The translations under genes and the position numbers were made by a program. Source: CAWARU01 sp963784575 (GTDB lineage Bacteria; Pseudomonadota; Gammaproteobacteria; UBA6186; Azoamicaceae). From it: a stretch of 64,000 bases of DNA. Positions 1-7,596 of this stretch are shown piece after piece. The notes below the pieces were generated by a model that saw only the letters and a list, made by a program, of their open reading frames with translations, did not search any database and had not been told where the DNA came from. Where the stretch lies: positions 3,224,001 to 3,288,000 of the forward strand of contig CAWARU010000001.1 of NCBI GenBank assembly GCA_963784575.1, in the 5' to 3' direction. How positions within the stretch are numbered: position 1 is the first letter of the stretch; the number at the start of each line of letters is the position of its first letter.

Positions 1-840
1 TCGAACAAAAGGTCTTTCCATCATGCTTCTTGAGTATTTAAAGTTGCAAATGCCTTCATTATCAATCAGTGCAAGTTGCAGGGCTCCAGCAGCGTTATAT
101 GGCATGATTTGATTCCCAGGATGCGTGTCCCATTGTCCAAGGACATGAACAAAGGCTGCACCATTTGCCAGATCTTCTGGATTTAAATCTTGATAAGCAC
201 GTGAGAAATCTTTTTCTTTCCAAAGATCAAGAGATGATTCAACATACCATTGCAAACTGCCAATTCTGCCGCAATATTCTTTGAGAATGGTCGGCGGTAC
301 CAAATGTTTGCCGGTATATTTTGATAAGAAACGACTTGCTTGGAATGCTGCAATTTCAGCATAAGGACCTTCCATAGCACCAGGATCTCTGGGTTTAAAG
401 ACGGCTTTACAATATTCTTTTCCCCCAACTTCATTAGTATTTTCTATGCAAACAAGATATACTTCCCCAGCAAACTTTGCAATTTTATTTTGTAGCTTTA
501 GATATTCCCGCATGTCCATTACTTCAACAATTTCTCCGGTTTCCATTCTATTTGCCAGTTGATCACAATCCAAAGTTAGATACAAAAGGTGATTATCTGC
601 GGTAAAAACGTGCTGAAAATTTTGACTAATAATTGATTGAGACTTTTCGGGAATAGATTTGAACATTTCATAAAAGGGAACTATGGTTCTTGCTTCGGAT
701 TTTTTATCTGACTTATCAGATTTTCTAACTGGTTTATCTGAAAAGTCTTTTAGAGCGGGGGTGTCTGAAATATCTGCTCTAAGCTTTGATTCTGCTGTTG
801 TTTCTTTGCTTGTCAAAATTTTTGGTTCAGTTGCTGCCAT
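1..840 (-). CDS. PI4-kinase-like atypical kinase, C-terminus beyond window edge
   Basis: An open frame runs without a stop from the ATG at 838-840 to the window edge; 280 residues are visible. The last 170 align with the neighbouring gene at 857-1864 in the same motif order: a lysine motif (AVFKP), an acidic AEIAA helix, VPPT, GSLQ, then QWDTHPGN and LALIDNEG. This order matches the type II phosphatidylinositol 4-kinase-like branch of the kinase fold: ATP-binding Lys, helix-C Glu, catalytic Asp with Asn, and metal-binding Asp. The first 60 residues are polar and probably disordered, with no signal peptide, unlike its neighbour. Only 16 bases separate the two start/stop ends, so they are a tandem duplicate pair. 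Whether the substrate is a lipid or a protein cannot be read from the sequence. A host-directed effector role is inference. Confidence 0.7.
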   Translation of the reverse strand, partial: MAATEPKILTSKETTAESKLRADISDTPALKDFSDKPVRKSDKSDKKSEARTIVPFYEMFKSIPEKSQSIISQNFQHVFTADNHLLYLTLDCDQLANRMETGEIVEVMDMREYLKLQNKIAKFAGEVYLVCIENTNEVGGKEYCKAVFKPRDPGAMEGPYAEIAAFQASRFLSKYTGKHLVPPTILKEYCGRIGSLQWYVESSLDLWKEKDFSRAYQDLNPEDLANGAAFVHVLGQWDTHPGNQIMPYNAAGALQLALIDNEGICNFKYSRSMMERPFVR

Positions 841-856
841 TTAAGTTACCTCAAAA

Positions 857-1864
857 TCATAGTTTCCTGTTTCTTTCATAGGCTTTAAGTACTTGATCAC
901 GTCGTTCGAGGATGGATTGGAGATGTTCTTTGCTTAGGAACTCAGACCCTTTTGCTTCGCTAAAAATTTCAGACAGTAATTTTTTGTCCAGGGTTTTTAG
1001 TTTTGTGATAGTTTCTGCAGGATAAAAATCGGTGTAAGAAACCTCAAAATCTGGTTCATTTTTGTTAAATTGAATCCAGAGGCTGTTTTTGTACAGTACG
1101 TAATAAAGAGGATTGGGTCGTTTCGATAGGTTTTTTAGGACTTTTTCAGGTATTTTGTCTTGGAATATTATCTTCAAGTTTTCGAAACTCGGGTTTTCAA
1201 TCAGTTTTGCTTGGGAGAAGGGGAAGGGTAGATGCCAGTCTTTGGTGTCTAGTCTATCGCTATAACATACTCTGACAAACGGTGGTTCTCCATATTGTAC
1301 GTACTGGCGGTTACGAAGACCACTGTTGTCAATTGCAACTAAGCGATACTGTTCACCTTCCTTTCTGATGATTATGTTATGCGGCCCAGAATCCCATTGC
1401 CCAAAAACGAAGTAAAATAATTTTAGATTGGCAACTTGTGAGGGGTTGAGCGTATTTAAGAACTTTTTATACTGTTTTAAATCCTTAATTTCCAGGGAGG
1501 GCTGGATGTAAAGTTGTAGGGATCCAATTTTATTCCCAATTTTTCGGATTATGGTAGGCGGAACTTCAGGAAACCCGAGCAATTGCGATGCTTTATAGGC
1601 AGCAACTTCAGCATGTGCATCACCTAGATCATCGCGAGGTACTGGTTTAAAGACAGCTTTTGTTCCGCCTTTTAAGTTTACCAAATAAACATCATTATCA
1701 AATTCAATTTGCTCTGAATTTTGCTGCAAGAATTCTCGCATTGGTATAATGTTTTCTACTGTAGCAGTCCTTAAGAGCTGCAAAGTTTCATAGGATGAAT
1801 ATACCGAATTTGAATAAAGTAATAATAGAAAGAATGCAAAAAAGTTTGCTTTTAATACTGCCAT
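857..1864 (-). CDS. Secreted PI4-kinase-like atypical kinase
   Basis: 335 residues, starting with a signal-peptide-like segment (one Lys, then a hydrophobic run, ending near residue 23 at SVYSS). The kinase-like core shows K73 in KAVFKP, E86 in HAEVAAY, VPPT at about 101-104, GSLQ at 114-117, D158 and N163 in QWDSGPHN, and D179 in VAIDN. These fit the ATP-binding Lys, helix-C Glu, catalytic loop Asp/Asn and metal-binding Asp of PI3/PI4-kinase-like proteins of the type II class. It is a paralogue of the gene ending at 840, but that copy lacks the signal peptide, so the two products may act in different compartments. HipA-like or FAM20-like kinases are alternative families with similar motif order. 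Confidence 0.68.
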   Translation of the reverse strand: MAVLKANFFAFFLLLLYSNSVYSSYETLQLLRTATVENIIPMREFLQQNSEQIEFDNDVYLVNLKGGTKAVFKPVPRDDLGDAHAEVAAYKASQLLGFPEVPPTIIRKIGNKIGSLQLYIQPSLEIKDLKQYKKFLNTLNPSQVANLKLFYFVFGQWDSGPHNIIIRKEGEQYRLVAIDNSGLRNRQYVQYGEPPFVRVCYSDRLDTKDWHLPFPFSQAKLIENPSFENLKIIFQDKIPEKVLKNLSKRPNPLYYVLYKNSLWIQFNKNEPDFEVSYTDFYPAETITKLKTLDKKLLSEIFSEAKGSEFLSKEHLQSILERRDQVLKAYERNRKL

Positions 1865-1945
1865 AGATAGTTAAATGAATTAATATTACACATAATTACA
1901 GTACTAATGATATCGGAATTGAAAAATTCTGCAAGCTTTTCAACT

Positions 1946-2920
1946 TCATGAAAAAGAAGACCTGCGCTTGCCCTGCTTATGTTTGGATTTTGGGTCTACG
2001 GTTTTTGCAGCGAATTCAGGATTTTTGCTTATATTGAATTGAGGATGTAGTGCAGCTACTGTACTGGCTTCTTCAGGACCACTATCTTTTTTAATTTTTG
2101 TATCCGCAGCTTTATCGGTAAGCGCTGACTTTGCAACTGCAAGCGCAAGCGCCTCATATTTTTCTTTAAAATCATGTAAACAGTTAACGATTGTTTCACC
2201 GATAGAGTTACCTGGTGGAGGAAGTTGTAACATAGTGTCTTCACCAGTAAAAAATTCTATCAGATTGCGTTGTACCAGTTGTAAGGGTACCTCTCCACCG
2301 ACTGATCCATCAATTGCAAATTTGAGTTTTTTAGCGAGTTTGTCTCGTGTTTCTTTCACGCTGCTGGGTATGCTGTTTGCAACACTGCAAGATTCAATAT
2401 CAGTGTCTAATGATTTATCGCTTGCAGGATCTATTGGTTTTTCACATGCAAATTTTCTTTCCATCCCCACTTCTTCTGCAACCGTGGAACCAAATTCTGC
2501 TGTGGTTAGCTCGTGCAAGATCGCACGTGTCCTTGCGAATGCGTCAGGTGGAATGTCGATTGCTAATGATAGCTGTCTTTGATCTACCATCGCTAATGCT
2601 TGATGGATAAATATAGTGTTGACCCCTGGGTAGGCTTTGTACAGTAAAACACCTAGTTTGTACATTGCTTGATCCTTTATGGGGCTATTAAGCTCTTGGC
2701 CTATTTTTAAGGTTTTTTCAGCAAGTTCATTAATTTGTTTTAGTAAATTTTGCTTGATATCCTGAGCTTCTTTGTTTGAAGCTAGCAAAAGATAGTCGGA
2801 AATTGTTGAATGAATTTCATCCAGTATAAAATAAAATTGAACGATTGGAGTAGGTGTTTTATCCAGAAAGGTTTTGGTGTTTTTACACAAATTTAGTTTT
2901 GCACCTGCAGCCAGAAGCAA
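1946..2920 (-). CDS. 3' part of a split ankyrin-repeat protein
   Basis: 324 residues counted from a TTG. The frame is open further upstream to about 3065, overlapping the end of the gene at 3030-4307, but contains no ATG or GTG there. That upstream open part encodes a typical ankyrin repeat (KGQTALDIALQVNNPEAIEL, then LLLAAGAKLN). Removing one base of the G4 run at 3047-3050 joins the two frames in a smooth reading. This is therefore best read as the C-terminal part of one ankyrin protein of roughly 790 residues. The rest is helical and lysine-rich, ends in a basic serine-rich tail, and matches no family I recognise. Confidence 0.6.
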   Translation of the reverse strand: MLLAAGAKLNLCKNTKTFLDKTPTPIVQFYFILDEIHSTISDYLLLASNKEAQDIKQNLLKQINELAEKTLKIGQELNSPIKDQAMYKLGVLLYKAYPGVNTIFIHQALAMVDQRQLSLAIDIPPDAFARTRAILHELTTAEFGSTVAEEVGMERKFACEKPIDPASDKSLDTDIESCSVANSIPSSVKETRDKLAKKLKFAIDGSVGGEVPLQLVQRNLIEFFTGEDTMLQLPPPGNSIGETIVNCLHDFKEKYEALALAVAKSALTDKAADTKIKKDSGPEEASTVAALHPQFNISKNPEFAAKTVDPKSKHKQGKRRSSFS

Positions 2921-3029
2921 TTCAATTGCTTCTGGATTGTTAACTTGTAAGGCGATATCCAGGGCAGTTTGGCCTTTGATTTTACCATTCAGAGCTTTGC
3001 CTAGAATTTGAATAGTACTTTGAATTTTC

Positions 3030-4307
3030 TCAGTTAGGAGAGATGAGGGGCGGTGATCTCTGAATTAGCGTAAATAATAAATGGGCAGCCTGAAAGAGTT
3101 TAACGGTTAAAGAGTTTTTGTCGACTGTAATCGGTGATGAACTATAGCCATTATTATCGAGAGATGTACCATAGGTTAATAAGGCATGAGTGATTTCATA
3201 ATTATTTTTCTTTAAAGAATGATGTAATGGAGTTTCGCCTGATTCTGCACCAGTATCAAGATTTCTAATGCCTTGATCCAATAATATTTTTGCTAAATCC
3301 CATTGATTTGCGGCTGTTGCAATCCACAAAATGGATTTTCCTTGATCCGGACCAGAGGTAGGTGAAAAATCTATATTGCGAGCTCCCTTTCTCAACATTA
3401 ACTCTGCTAATGCCCATTGTACTTTAACCATTGCAATCCACAAACAGCTCATCCCCTGATGAGGACCAGAGGTGGGTGCTGCATCAAAATTTCGAGCGCC
3501 ATTATCCAACATTAACTTGACTAATTCGAACTTTCCTTGGGACGCTGCAAGCCACAAACTGGTCATTCCCTGATTAGGGCCAGAGGTAGGCGCCGCATCA
3601 AAATTTCGAGCACCATTATCCAACATGAACTTTGCGAATTCAAACTTACTTTGGCCCAATGCAAGCCACAAACTGGTCATTCCCTGATTAGGGCCAGAGG
3701 TAGGCGCTGCATCAAAATTTCGAGCGCCATTATCCAACATGAATTTAGCTAATTCGTGCTTTGCGCCGGCCATTGCAATCCACAGACAGGTTTTTCCTTG
3801 ATCGGGACCAGAGGTAGGCGCTGCATCAAAATTTCGAGCGCCATTATCCAAGATTAACTTGGCTAATTCGTTTTGTGCGGCCAGTGCCATCCATAAAATG
3901 GTCTTTCCATTATCGAGGCCTTCCAAAGGCGCAAAATCTAAAATTTTCTTTGATTTCTCAAATAACAACTTGGCAATTTCCCACTCGCCTCGATTCGCGG
4001 CAAACCATAATGCAGTTGCGCCTCGTAATGGACCTTTTGTAGTCTCTGCGTCAATATCTGCACCATTGTCCGAGAGTAAAGTAATTATATTCATATGACC
4101 TGCTTCAGCAGCGAAGGCGATTGGATAGCTTCCATTTGAAGCAGGAATTTTGACTAAAGAAGGATCTGAACTGAGGCTACGCTTAATTACTTCAATATCT
4201 CCCGAAACACATGCTTGAATAAATTCACTTTCTTCCTTTAGATTAAACTCTTTTTCAGGTGTTTCTGAAGGACGATCTTCTGCGATTTTAATTTCAGTTT
4301 TTGGCAT
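3030..4307 (-). CDS. Ankyrin-repeat protein (N-terminal part of split gene)
   Basis: 425 residues, with an acidic N-terminus and then about nine ankyrin repeats. Five central repeats have an unusual 38-residue period and share the motif NGARNFDAAPTSGP.QG, with an insertion (TSGP.QG) in the first loop; the repeat-to-repeat identity is also very high at DNA level. Ankyrin stacks are protein-binding scaffolds and are abundant in effectors of intracellular bacteria; no catalytic domain is visible. The frame stops (SPPLISPN) just after the G4 run at 3047-3050, while the next frame continues with further ankyrin sequence. The stop is thus probably created by a one-base indel. Confidence 0.7.
   Translation of the reverse strand: MPKTEIKIAEDRPSETPEKEFNLKEESEFIQACVSGDIEVIKRSLSSDPSLVKIPASNGSYPIAFAAEAGHMNIITLLSDNGADIDAETTKGPLRGATALWFAANRGEWEIAKLLFEKSKKILDFAPLEGLDNGKTILWMALAAQNELAKLILDNGARNFDAAPTSGPDQGKTCLWIAMAGAKHELAKFMLDNGARNFDAAPTSGPNQGMTSLWLALGQSKFEFAKFMLDNGARNFDAAPTSGPNQGMTSLWLAASQGKFELVKLMLDNGARNFDAAPTSGPHQGMSCLWIAMVKVQWALAELMLRKGARNIDFSPTSGPDQGKSILWIATAANQWDLAKILLDQGIRNLDTGAESGETPLHHSLKKNNYEITHALLTYGTSLDNNGYSSSPITVDKNSLTVKLFQAAHLLFTLIQRSPPLISPN
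3351..3920. repeat. Tandem 114-bp repeats inside ankyrin gene
   Basis: Five successive units with an exact 114-bp period (for example accagaggt at 3351, 3465, and the matching points at 3579, 3693 and 3807). Each encodes one 38-residue ankyrin unit. The two central units differ by only a few bases, indicating recent duplication or gene conversion. Confidence 0.85.
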
Positions 4308-4449
4308 GATATTGTATTTCCTCGAAATAGAAGTATGAATGTATTTACAGTGAATTTAATATTTAATTAAATAGATTTTAACATTTTAATAATTGGAGAT
4401 AAAGAGACATTATGAAACATTAATAATAAGACATTAATAGAAAATTATA

Positions 4450-5313
4450 TTAGGAATTACACGGGATGATAGCAGGTTTCTCATTGATATTTACATTCTC
4501 ATTTGAAAAACGTCCAGAAACTTTACGAGCGCGATCTAATTCCAGCAATAATTCTTTGAGCGGCGGGATATTATCATCCCGTTCAATCAGGGTGGGAATT
4601 GGGCCAGACATTTCAATGGTCTTTGCATAGAGATCCCAGACGGGATCAATGATATCGGCATCGTGGGTGTCGATGATGTGATCCCCATTGTTAGTATGGC
4701 CTGCCAGGTGAATTTGTTGAACCTTAGATAATGGGATTCCCTTCAAATACTCCAGCGGTTCGAAGCCATGATTAAAGGAAGAAACATAGATATTGTTAAC
4801 GTCTAAAAGAAGTTTGCAGTTTGCTTCTAAAACAACTGTTCTTAAAAATTCCCATTCGGTCATGGTGGAGTGTTTGAAGCTAACATAGCTAGAGACATTT
4901 TCAAGCAAAAGAGAGTGTCCCAAGAAATCCTGTACTTCAGATAAGCGATTGACGACATGGCGAATGGTTTCATCACGATAGGGAAGAGGGAGTAAGTCAT
5001 GCATATTCAAACCTTTGATGCCGGTCCAGCACAGATGATCAGAGACCCAAGCAGGTTTGACGCGTTGTATTAATTTCTTGAGCTGCTTTAAATAATCCCA
5101 ATTGAGGGGATCTGTGCTACCAATAGAAAGCGACACGCCATGCATGACCATCGGATAGCGTTCGCGGATTTTATCAAGGAAATAAAGGGGTTTTCCCCCT
5201 GGAATCATAAAATTTTCTGAGATAATTTCAAAAAAGTCGAGTTGTGGTTCTGTTTCCAATATTTCAGTGTAGTGTTGGGAGCGAAGACCAAGGCCAAAAC
5301 CAAAATCCAGCAT
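4450..5313 (-). CDS. DUF692 / MNIO family enzyme (multinuclear iron oxidase, BufB/MbnB-like)
   Basis: 287 residues from the ATG at 5311-5313. A longer frame to 5385 would have to read through the terminator hairpin, so the shorter start is preferred and matches the usual family length. DUF692 hallmarks: H58 in MHGVSLSIG, D92/H93 in SDHLCW, H105, E138 in LLLENVSSY, D171 and N173 in DVNN, H202/H206 in HLAGH, D215/H217 in DTHD, and E244. This family (MbnB, TglH, BufB) uses two or three iron ions to modify cysteines in ribosomal peptides. It lies directly downstream of a small secreted four-cysteine peptide gene. The usual partner protein (BufC/MbnC, DUF2063-like) is not seen nearby, so assignment to a peptide-modification pathway is inference. 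Confidence 0.85.
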   Translation of the reverse strand: MLDFGFGLGLRSQHYTEILETEPQLDFFEIISENFMIPGGKPLYFLDKIRERYPMVMHGVSLSIGSTDPLNWDYLKQLKKLIQRVKPAWVSDHLCWTGIKGLNMHDLLPLPYRDETIRHVVNRLSEVQDFLGHSLLLENVSSYVSFKHSTMTEWEFLRTVVLEANCKLLLDVNNIYVSSFNHGFEPLEYLKGIPLSKVQQIHLAGHTNNGDHIIDTHDADIIDPVWDLYAKTIEMSGPIPTLIERDDNIPPLKELLLELDRARKVSGRFSNENVNINEKPAIIPCNS

Positions 5314-5346
5314 TGTATAATTCCATGAAAGTGTTGGATGGTTTCC

Positions 5347-5377
5347 AAAAAAAAGGCGGAGAATTCTCCGCCTTTTT
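5347..5377 (-). terminator. Intrinsic terminator between peptide gene and MNIO gene
   Basis: A perfect 18-bp palindrome (GGCGGAGAATTCTCCGCC at 5355-5372) is flanked by eight A (5347-5354) and five T (5373-5377). Read on the minus strand it is a strong GC hairpin followed by U8. It lies 20 bases after the peptide gene stop and 33 bases before the MNIO start, so enzyme expression would depend on read-through, giving more peptide than enzyme. Confidence 0.85.
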
Positions 5378-5397
5378 AATCTCAACTCAACTACTTA

Positions 5398-5613
5398 TTA
5401 GGGAGTAGTAGGTTGTGGTTGGCAACTATTGATGGTTACCAGGTTATTTCTGCAGGTATCATCTTTGCAGGCCTTCATAGCATCTGCACATTCAGTTGGG
5501 CTCATTTTTTTAGTAGAGCTTGCACCTGAGGTTGTGGTGTTCATTGAATCAGCAGCGAATGCAACTGAGGAAAATGCGAGTGCAGCAACAGCAGCAATGA
5601 TTAATTTTTGCAT
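5398..5613 (-). CDS. Small secreted four-cysteine peptide, candidate MNIO substrate
   Basis: 71 residues from the ATG at 5611-5613, with GGAG at 5622-5625 as ribosome binding site. A longer frame to 5730 runs through promoter and hairpin sequence and is rejected. Residues 1-20 form a classical signal peptide (QKLIIAAVAAL core, cleavage likely after AFA). The mature part is about 51 residues with cysteines at 42, 49, 54 and 64 and a Pro/Thr tail. It resembles in layout, not in sequence, the bufferin precursors: signal peptide, several Cys, then an MNIO gene. I recognise no published precursor family; it may also be a simple secreted disulfide protein. The MNIO gene follows after the terminator. 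Confidence 0.72.
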   Translation of the reverse strand: MQKLIIAAVAALAFSSVAFAADSMNTTTSGASSTKKMSPTECADAMKACKDDTCRNNLVTINSCQPQPTTP

Positions 5614-5626
5614 TTTAATATCTCCA

Positions 5627-5642
5627 TAAATGACGTCATTTA
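5627..5642. promoter_or_regulatory. 16-bp perfect palindrome before the peptide gene RBS
   Basis: TAAATGACGTCATTTA is a perfect palindrome immediately upstream of the GGAG ribosome binding site (5622-5625) of the four-cysteine peptide gene. The position suits an operator or a translational control hairpin. The binding partner is unknown. Confidence 0.5.
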
Positions 5643-5654
5643 ACATTGAAAATA

Positions 5655-5678
5655 TTTTTTTGGGTGCCCCCAAAAAAA
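5655..5678. promoter_or_regulatory. Leader hairpin, 10-bp stem with 4-nt loop
   Basis: TTTTTTTGGG at 5655-5664 pairs with CCCAAAAAAA at 5669-5678 around the loop TGCC. No U-run follows it in the minus direction, so it is not a standard terminator. It lies in the predicted 5' leader of the four-cysteine peptide mRNA. Confidence 0.5.
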
Positions 5679-5683
5679 TACCA

Positions 5684-5778
5684 TTACAAATCGTGTAAGA
5701 TTTATAAAACAAGTCTATTAAGCTTATCAACCAAGTTAAGCTTAATAGCTGATCATATATCTCTTACACAGGGTGTAA
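5684..5778 (-). promoter_or_regulatory. Predicted promoter with operator-like repeats for the peptide-MNIO unit
   Basis: On the minus strand a sigma-70-like -35 TTGATA (5725-5730) and -10 TTATAA (5702-5707) are separated by 17 bp. A perfect 12-bp inverted repeat, CTATTAAGCTTA (5715-5726) and its complement (5737-5748), straddles the -35. TTACA-N5-TGTAA boxes lie at 5684-5698, near the expected transcription start, and at 5764-5778, 80 bp upstream. The arrangement suggests repressor and perhaps activator control. No regulator is identified. Confidence 0.5.
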
Positions 5779-5846
5779 TGTAACATATATTTGTGATCAT
5801 AACAACAACAACCTAGACAAGCTGGTTTTGCATAGGCCCTAGTTTA

Positions 5847-6704
5847 TTAGGCAGAAACTATGGTGTAGGTCGGCGGTGGAAGAATATTTTCTTCGCTGAA
5901 GGCAATTTGAATGTCACGTAAAATATTGGTCTGCAAATTTGTATAAGTAGCTTGTTTGCCCCAAACGGAAAATTGCAGGATAACGCCCGATTCCCCAAAT
6001 TCAAGGATCGTCATTTCGGGGGGCGGCGATTTTAAGCAAAGTGGATTATCTGCAGCCGATTTTAATAAGAGTGAATTTATTTTTCGAATATCTTCATTGA
6101 AAGTGAGCCTTAATTTTATGTCATAGCGGCGGATTGGAAAGCGTGATACATTGCGAAATTGCGCATTTAATAAAGTGTGATTCGGAATCCGCACTAATAC
6201 ATTATCTTTGGTACGCAGTTTGACGGAAAGTAAATCAATAGACAGGACCTCTCCAAGCGCATCTCCAACATTAATAAAATCCCCCAAAACAAAGGGTTTT
6301 TCGGCTTCCAAGAAAACGCCGCTTAAAAAATTTGATATCGCCGTTTGGGATGCAAAAGCGACCGCACCGGCAATGATACCTGCAGCACCTAAGAGCGCAG
6401 AGACATTGATACCTGTCGCTTGCAAAGGCAGAATGAGTGATAAGGTGAGCCCTACGTAAAAAGTGATGCGTCGGAAGAGCAGTGAATGATGCCGCGAAAT
6501 GCGTTTTTCAGCAATTTTTCCTACAAACCATCGGACAATTATCGTGATGAGCAAGCCAATGCAAAAATAAATACAAAAATAAATCAATCCATTTACAATA
6601 GGGATAAATTCAAATTTGATGAAATAATTGATGAGTTGTTGAATCTGCGAACTGAGTTCATCAGTCGGTATCGAAATCGATGAAATAATTTTAGTAATGT
6701 CCAT
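5847..6704 (-). CDS. mscS: MscS family small-conductance mechanosensitive channel
   Basis: 285 residues. Three membrane segments: about 35-60, 75-98, and the Gly/Ala-rich pore helix around 101-135 (LLGAAGIIAGAVAFASQT), the TM3 signature of MscS. The beta domain follows (EKPFVLGDFINVGD, then RIPNHTLLN), and then the C-terminal alpha/beta domain. Length matches E. coli MscS (286). It opens under membrane tension to release solutes during osmotic downshock. It follows a DUF432-like gene by 19 bases and is probably co-transcribed with it and folD. Confidence 0.93.
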   Translation of the reverse strand: MDITKIISSISIPTDELSSQIQQLINYFIKFEFIPIVNGLIYFCIYFCIGLLITIIVRWFVGKIAEKRISRHHSLLFRRITFYVGLTLSLILPLQATGINVSALLGAAGIIAGAVAFASQTAISNFLSGVFLEAEKPFVLGDFINVGDALGEVLSIDLLSVKLRTKDNVLVRIPNHTLLNAQFRNVSRFPIRRYDIKLRLTFNEDIRKINSLLLKSAADNPLCLKSPPPEMTILEFGESGVILQFSVWGKQATYTNLQTNILRDIQIAFSEENILPPPTYTIVSA

Positions 6705-6723
6705 AAGTTAATTTCCAGAAATC

Positions 6724-7587
6724 TTAAGCTGTCTTTTTATTTTTACCATTTCCAAACCTAAATAGGCCCCCAAATCTACTTTTCACAGAATGACGAGGCG
6801 AACTTAATAAAATAAGATCCTTCATTTTACTTTCTTTGCTTTCTTTATTGCGGAGAATAGAGGTTCTGCTGTGTTCGTCCTCAAATTCTATTGATAATTG
6901 TTCCGTCCATAAATGATTTTGATTTTCTTGATAAATGGAAAGCTGTGTGGACGGTATTTTCAGATCTTTCACCATGATGGTATCAGACCCGTAATTCACG
7001 AGGGAGACGGGTGTGACAATTTTTGTGGTATCACGATGGAGATCTTCGATGCGGAGACTTGCCTCTCCACCTGCATAGCAGAGCTCGCCGACTAAAGTGT
7101 TGTTACCATACCAGGTATCTGGTAACACTTCGGTCGGAATTTCAATTATGTGACTGGCGGGATTGGAAAGCTCTAGGCAAATCATCGCAGGGGAGCTGAC
7201 ATAGAGTATTAATTCTTGATTTGCGGGAATAAAGAGTGGATATTCGAAATTTGCAACGATGCTGCGATCAGGCAGAGCAGGTCTGATACGGATTTCAGTG
7301 CTGTTCATACTAATGCCAAGCGATTTGGATGGGAATTTTTCTGAATCACGCTCGGAGTGGAAGGCAATGCGCCATTCTTGATTGTAATGATCGATGCAAA
7401 GCACTATATGGCCAATTTTAGAATAACGGCTTTGTTCTGCATTTACTTTGAAAGTTCCCCACCAGGGAGTATCGTCATCATCGATGAGATCAATGAAATC
7501 GATGGCCTTGCTTTTTTTCTTGCGGCCGGGAAGAATATTGGTAATTTTCTTAAGTAGGCTTTTCATGTTAAGTATGTATCTCTGCAT
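6724..7587 (-). CDS. DUF432-like protein
   Basis: 287 residues (ATG at 7585-7587; a second ATG at 7564-7566 gives 280). Mainly beta-rich, with the stretch TPWWGTFKVN near the start and a basic tail (FGGLFRFGNGKNKKTA). I assign it, less certainly, to DUF432, a family of unknown function repeatedly found next to mscS genes, which fits its place 19 bases upstream of mscS. A role in channel modulation is inference only. No signal peptide or membrane segment is seen. The folD stop lies 9 bases upstream, so folD-DUF432-mscS probably form one operon. Confidence 0.6.
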   Translation of the reverse strand: MQRYILNMKSLLKKITNILPGRKKKSKAIDFIDLIDDDDTPWWGTFKVNAEQSRYSKIGHIVLCIDHYNQEWRIAFHSERDSEKFPSKSLGISMNSTEIRIRPALPDRSIVANFEYPLFIPANQELILYVSSPAMICLELSNPASHIIEIPTEVLPDTWYGNNTLVGELCYAGGEASLRIEDLHRDTTKIVTPVSLVNYGSDTIMVKDLKIPSTQLSIYQENQNHLWTEQLSIEFEDEHSRTSILRNKESKESKMKDLILLSSPRHSVKSRFGGLFRFGNGKNKKTA

Positions 7588-7596
7588 TTCATACGC

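Noticed and set aside
3351..3920. Regular 114-bp repeats considered as a CRISPR-like array
   Set aside because: There are no spacers; the units are contiguous, coding and match the ankyrin period.
5655..5678. Intrinsic terminator for mscS
   Set aside because: The hairpin stem ends in A, not in a U-run, in the minus direction, so it lacks the release signal; kept as a leader hairpin.
5614..5730. N-terminal extension of the four-cysteine peptide to 110 residues
   Set aside because: It would run through the -35/-10 boxes and the hairpin, and would bury the signal peptide in the middle.
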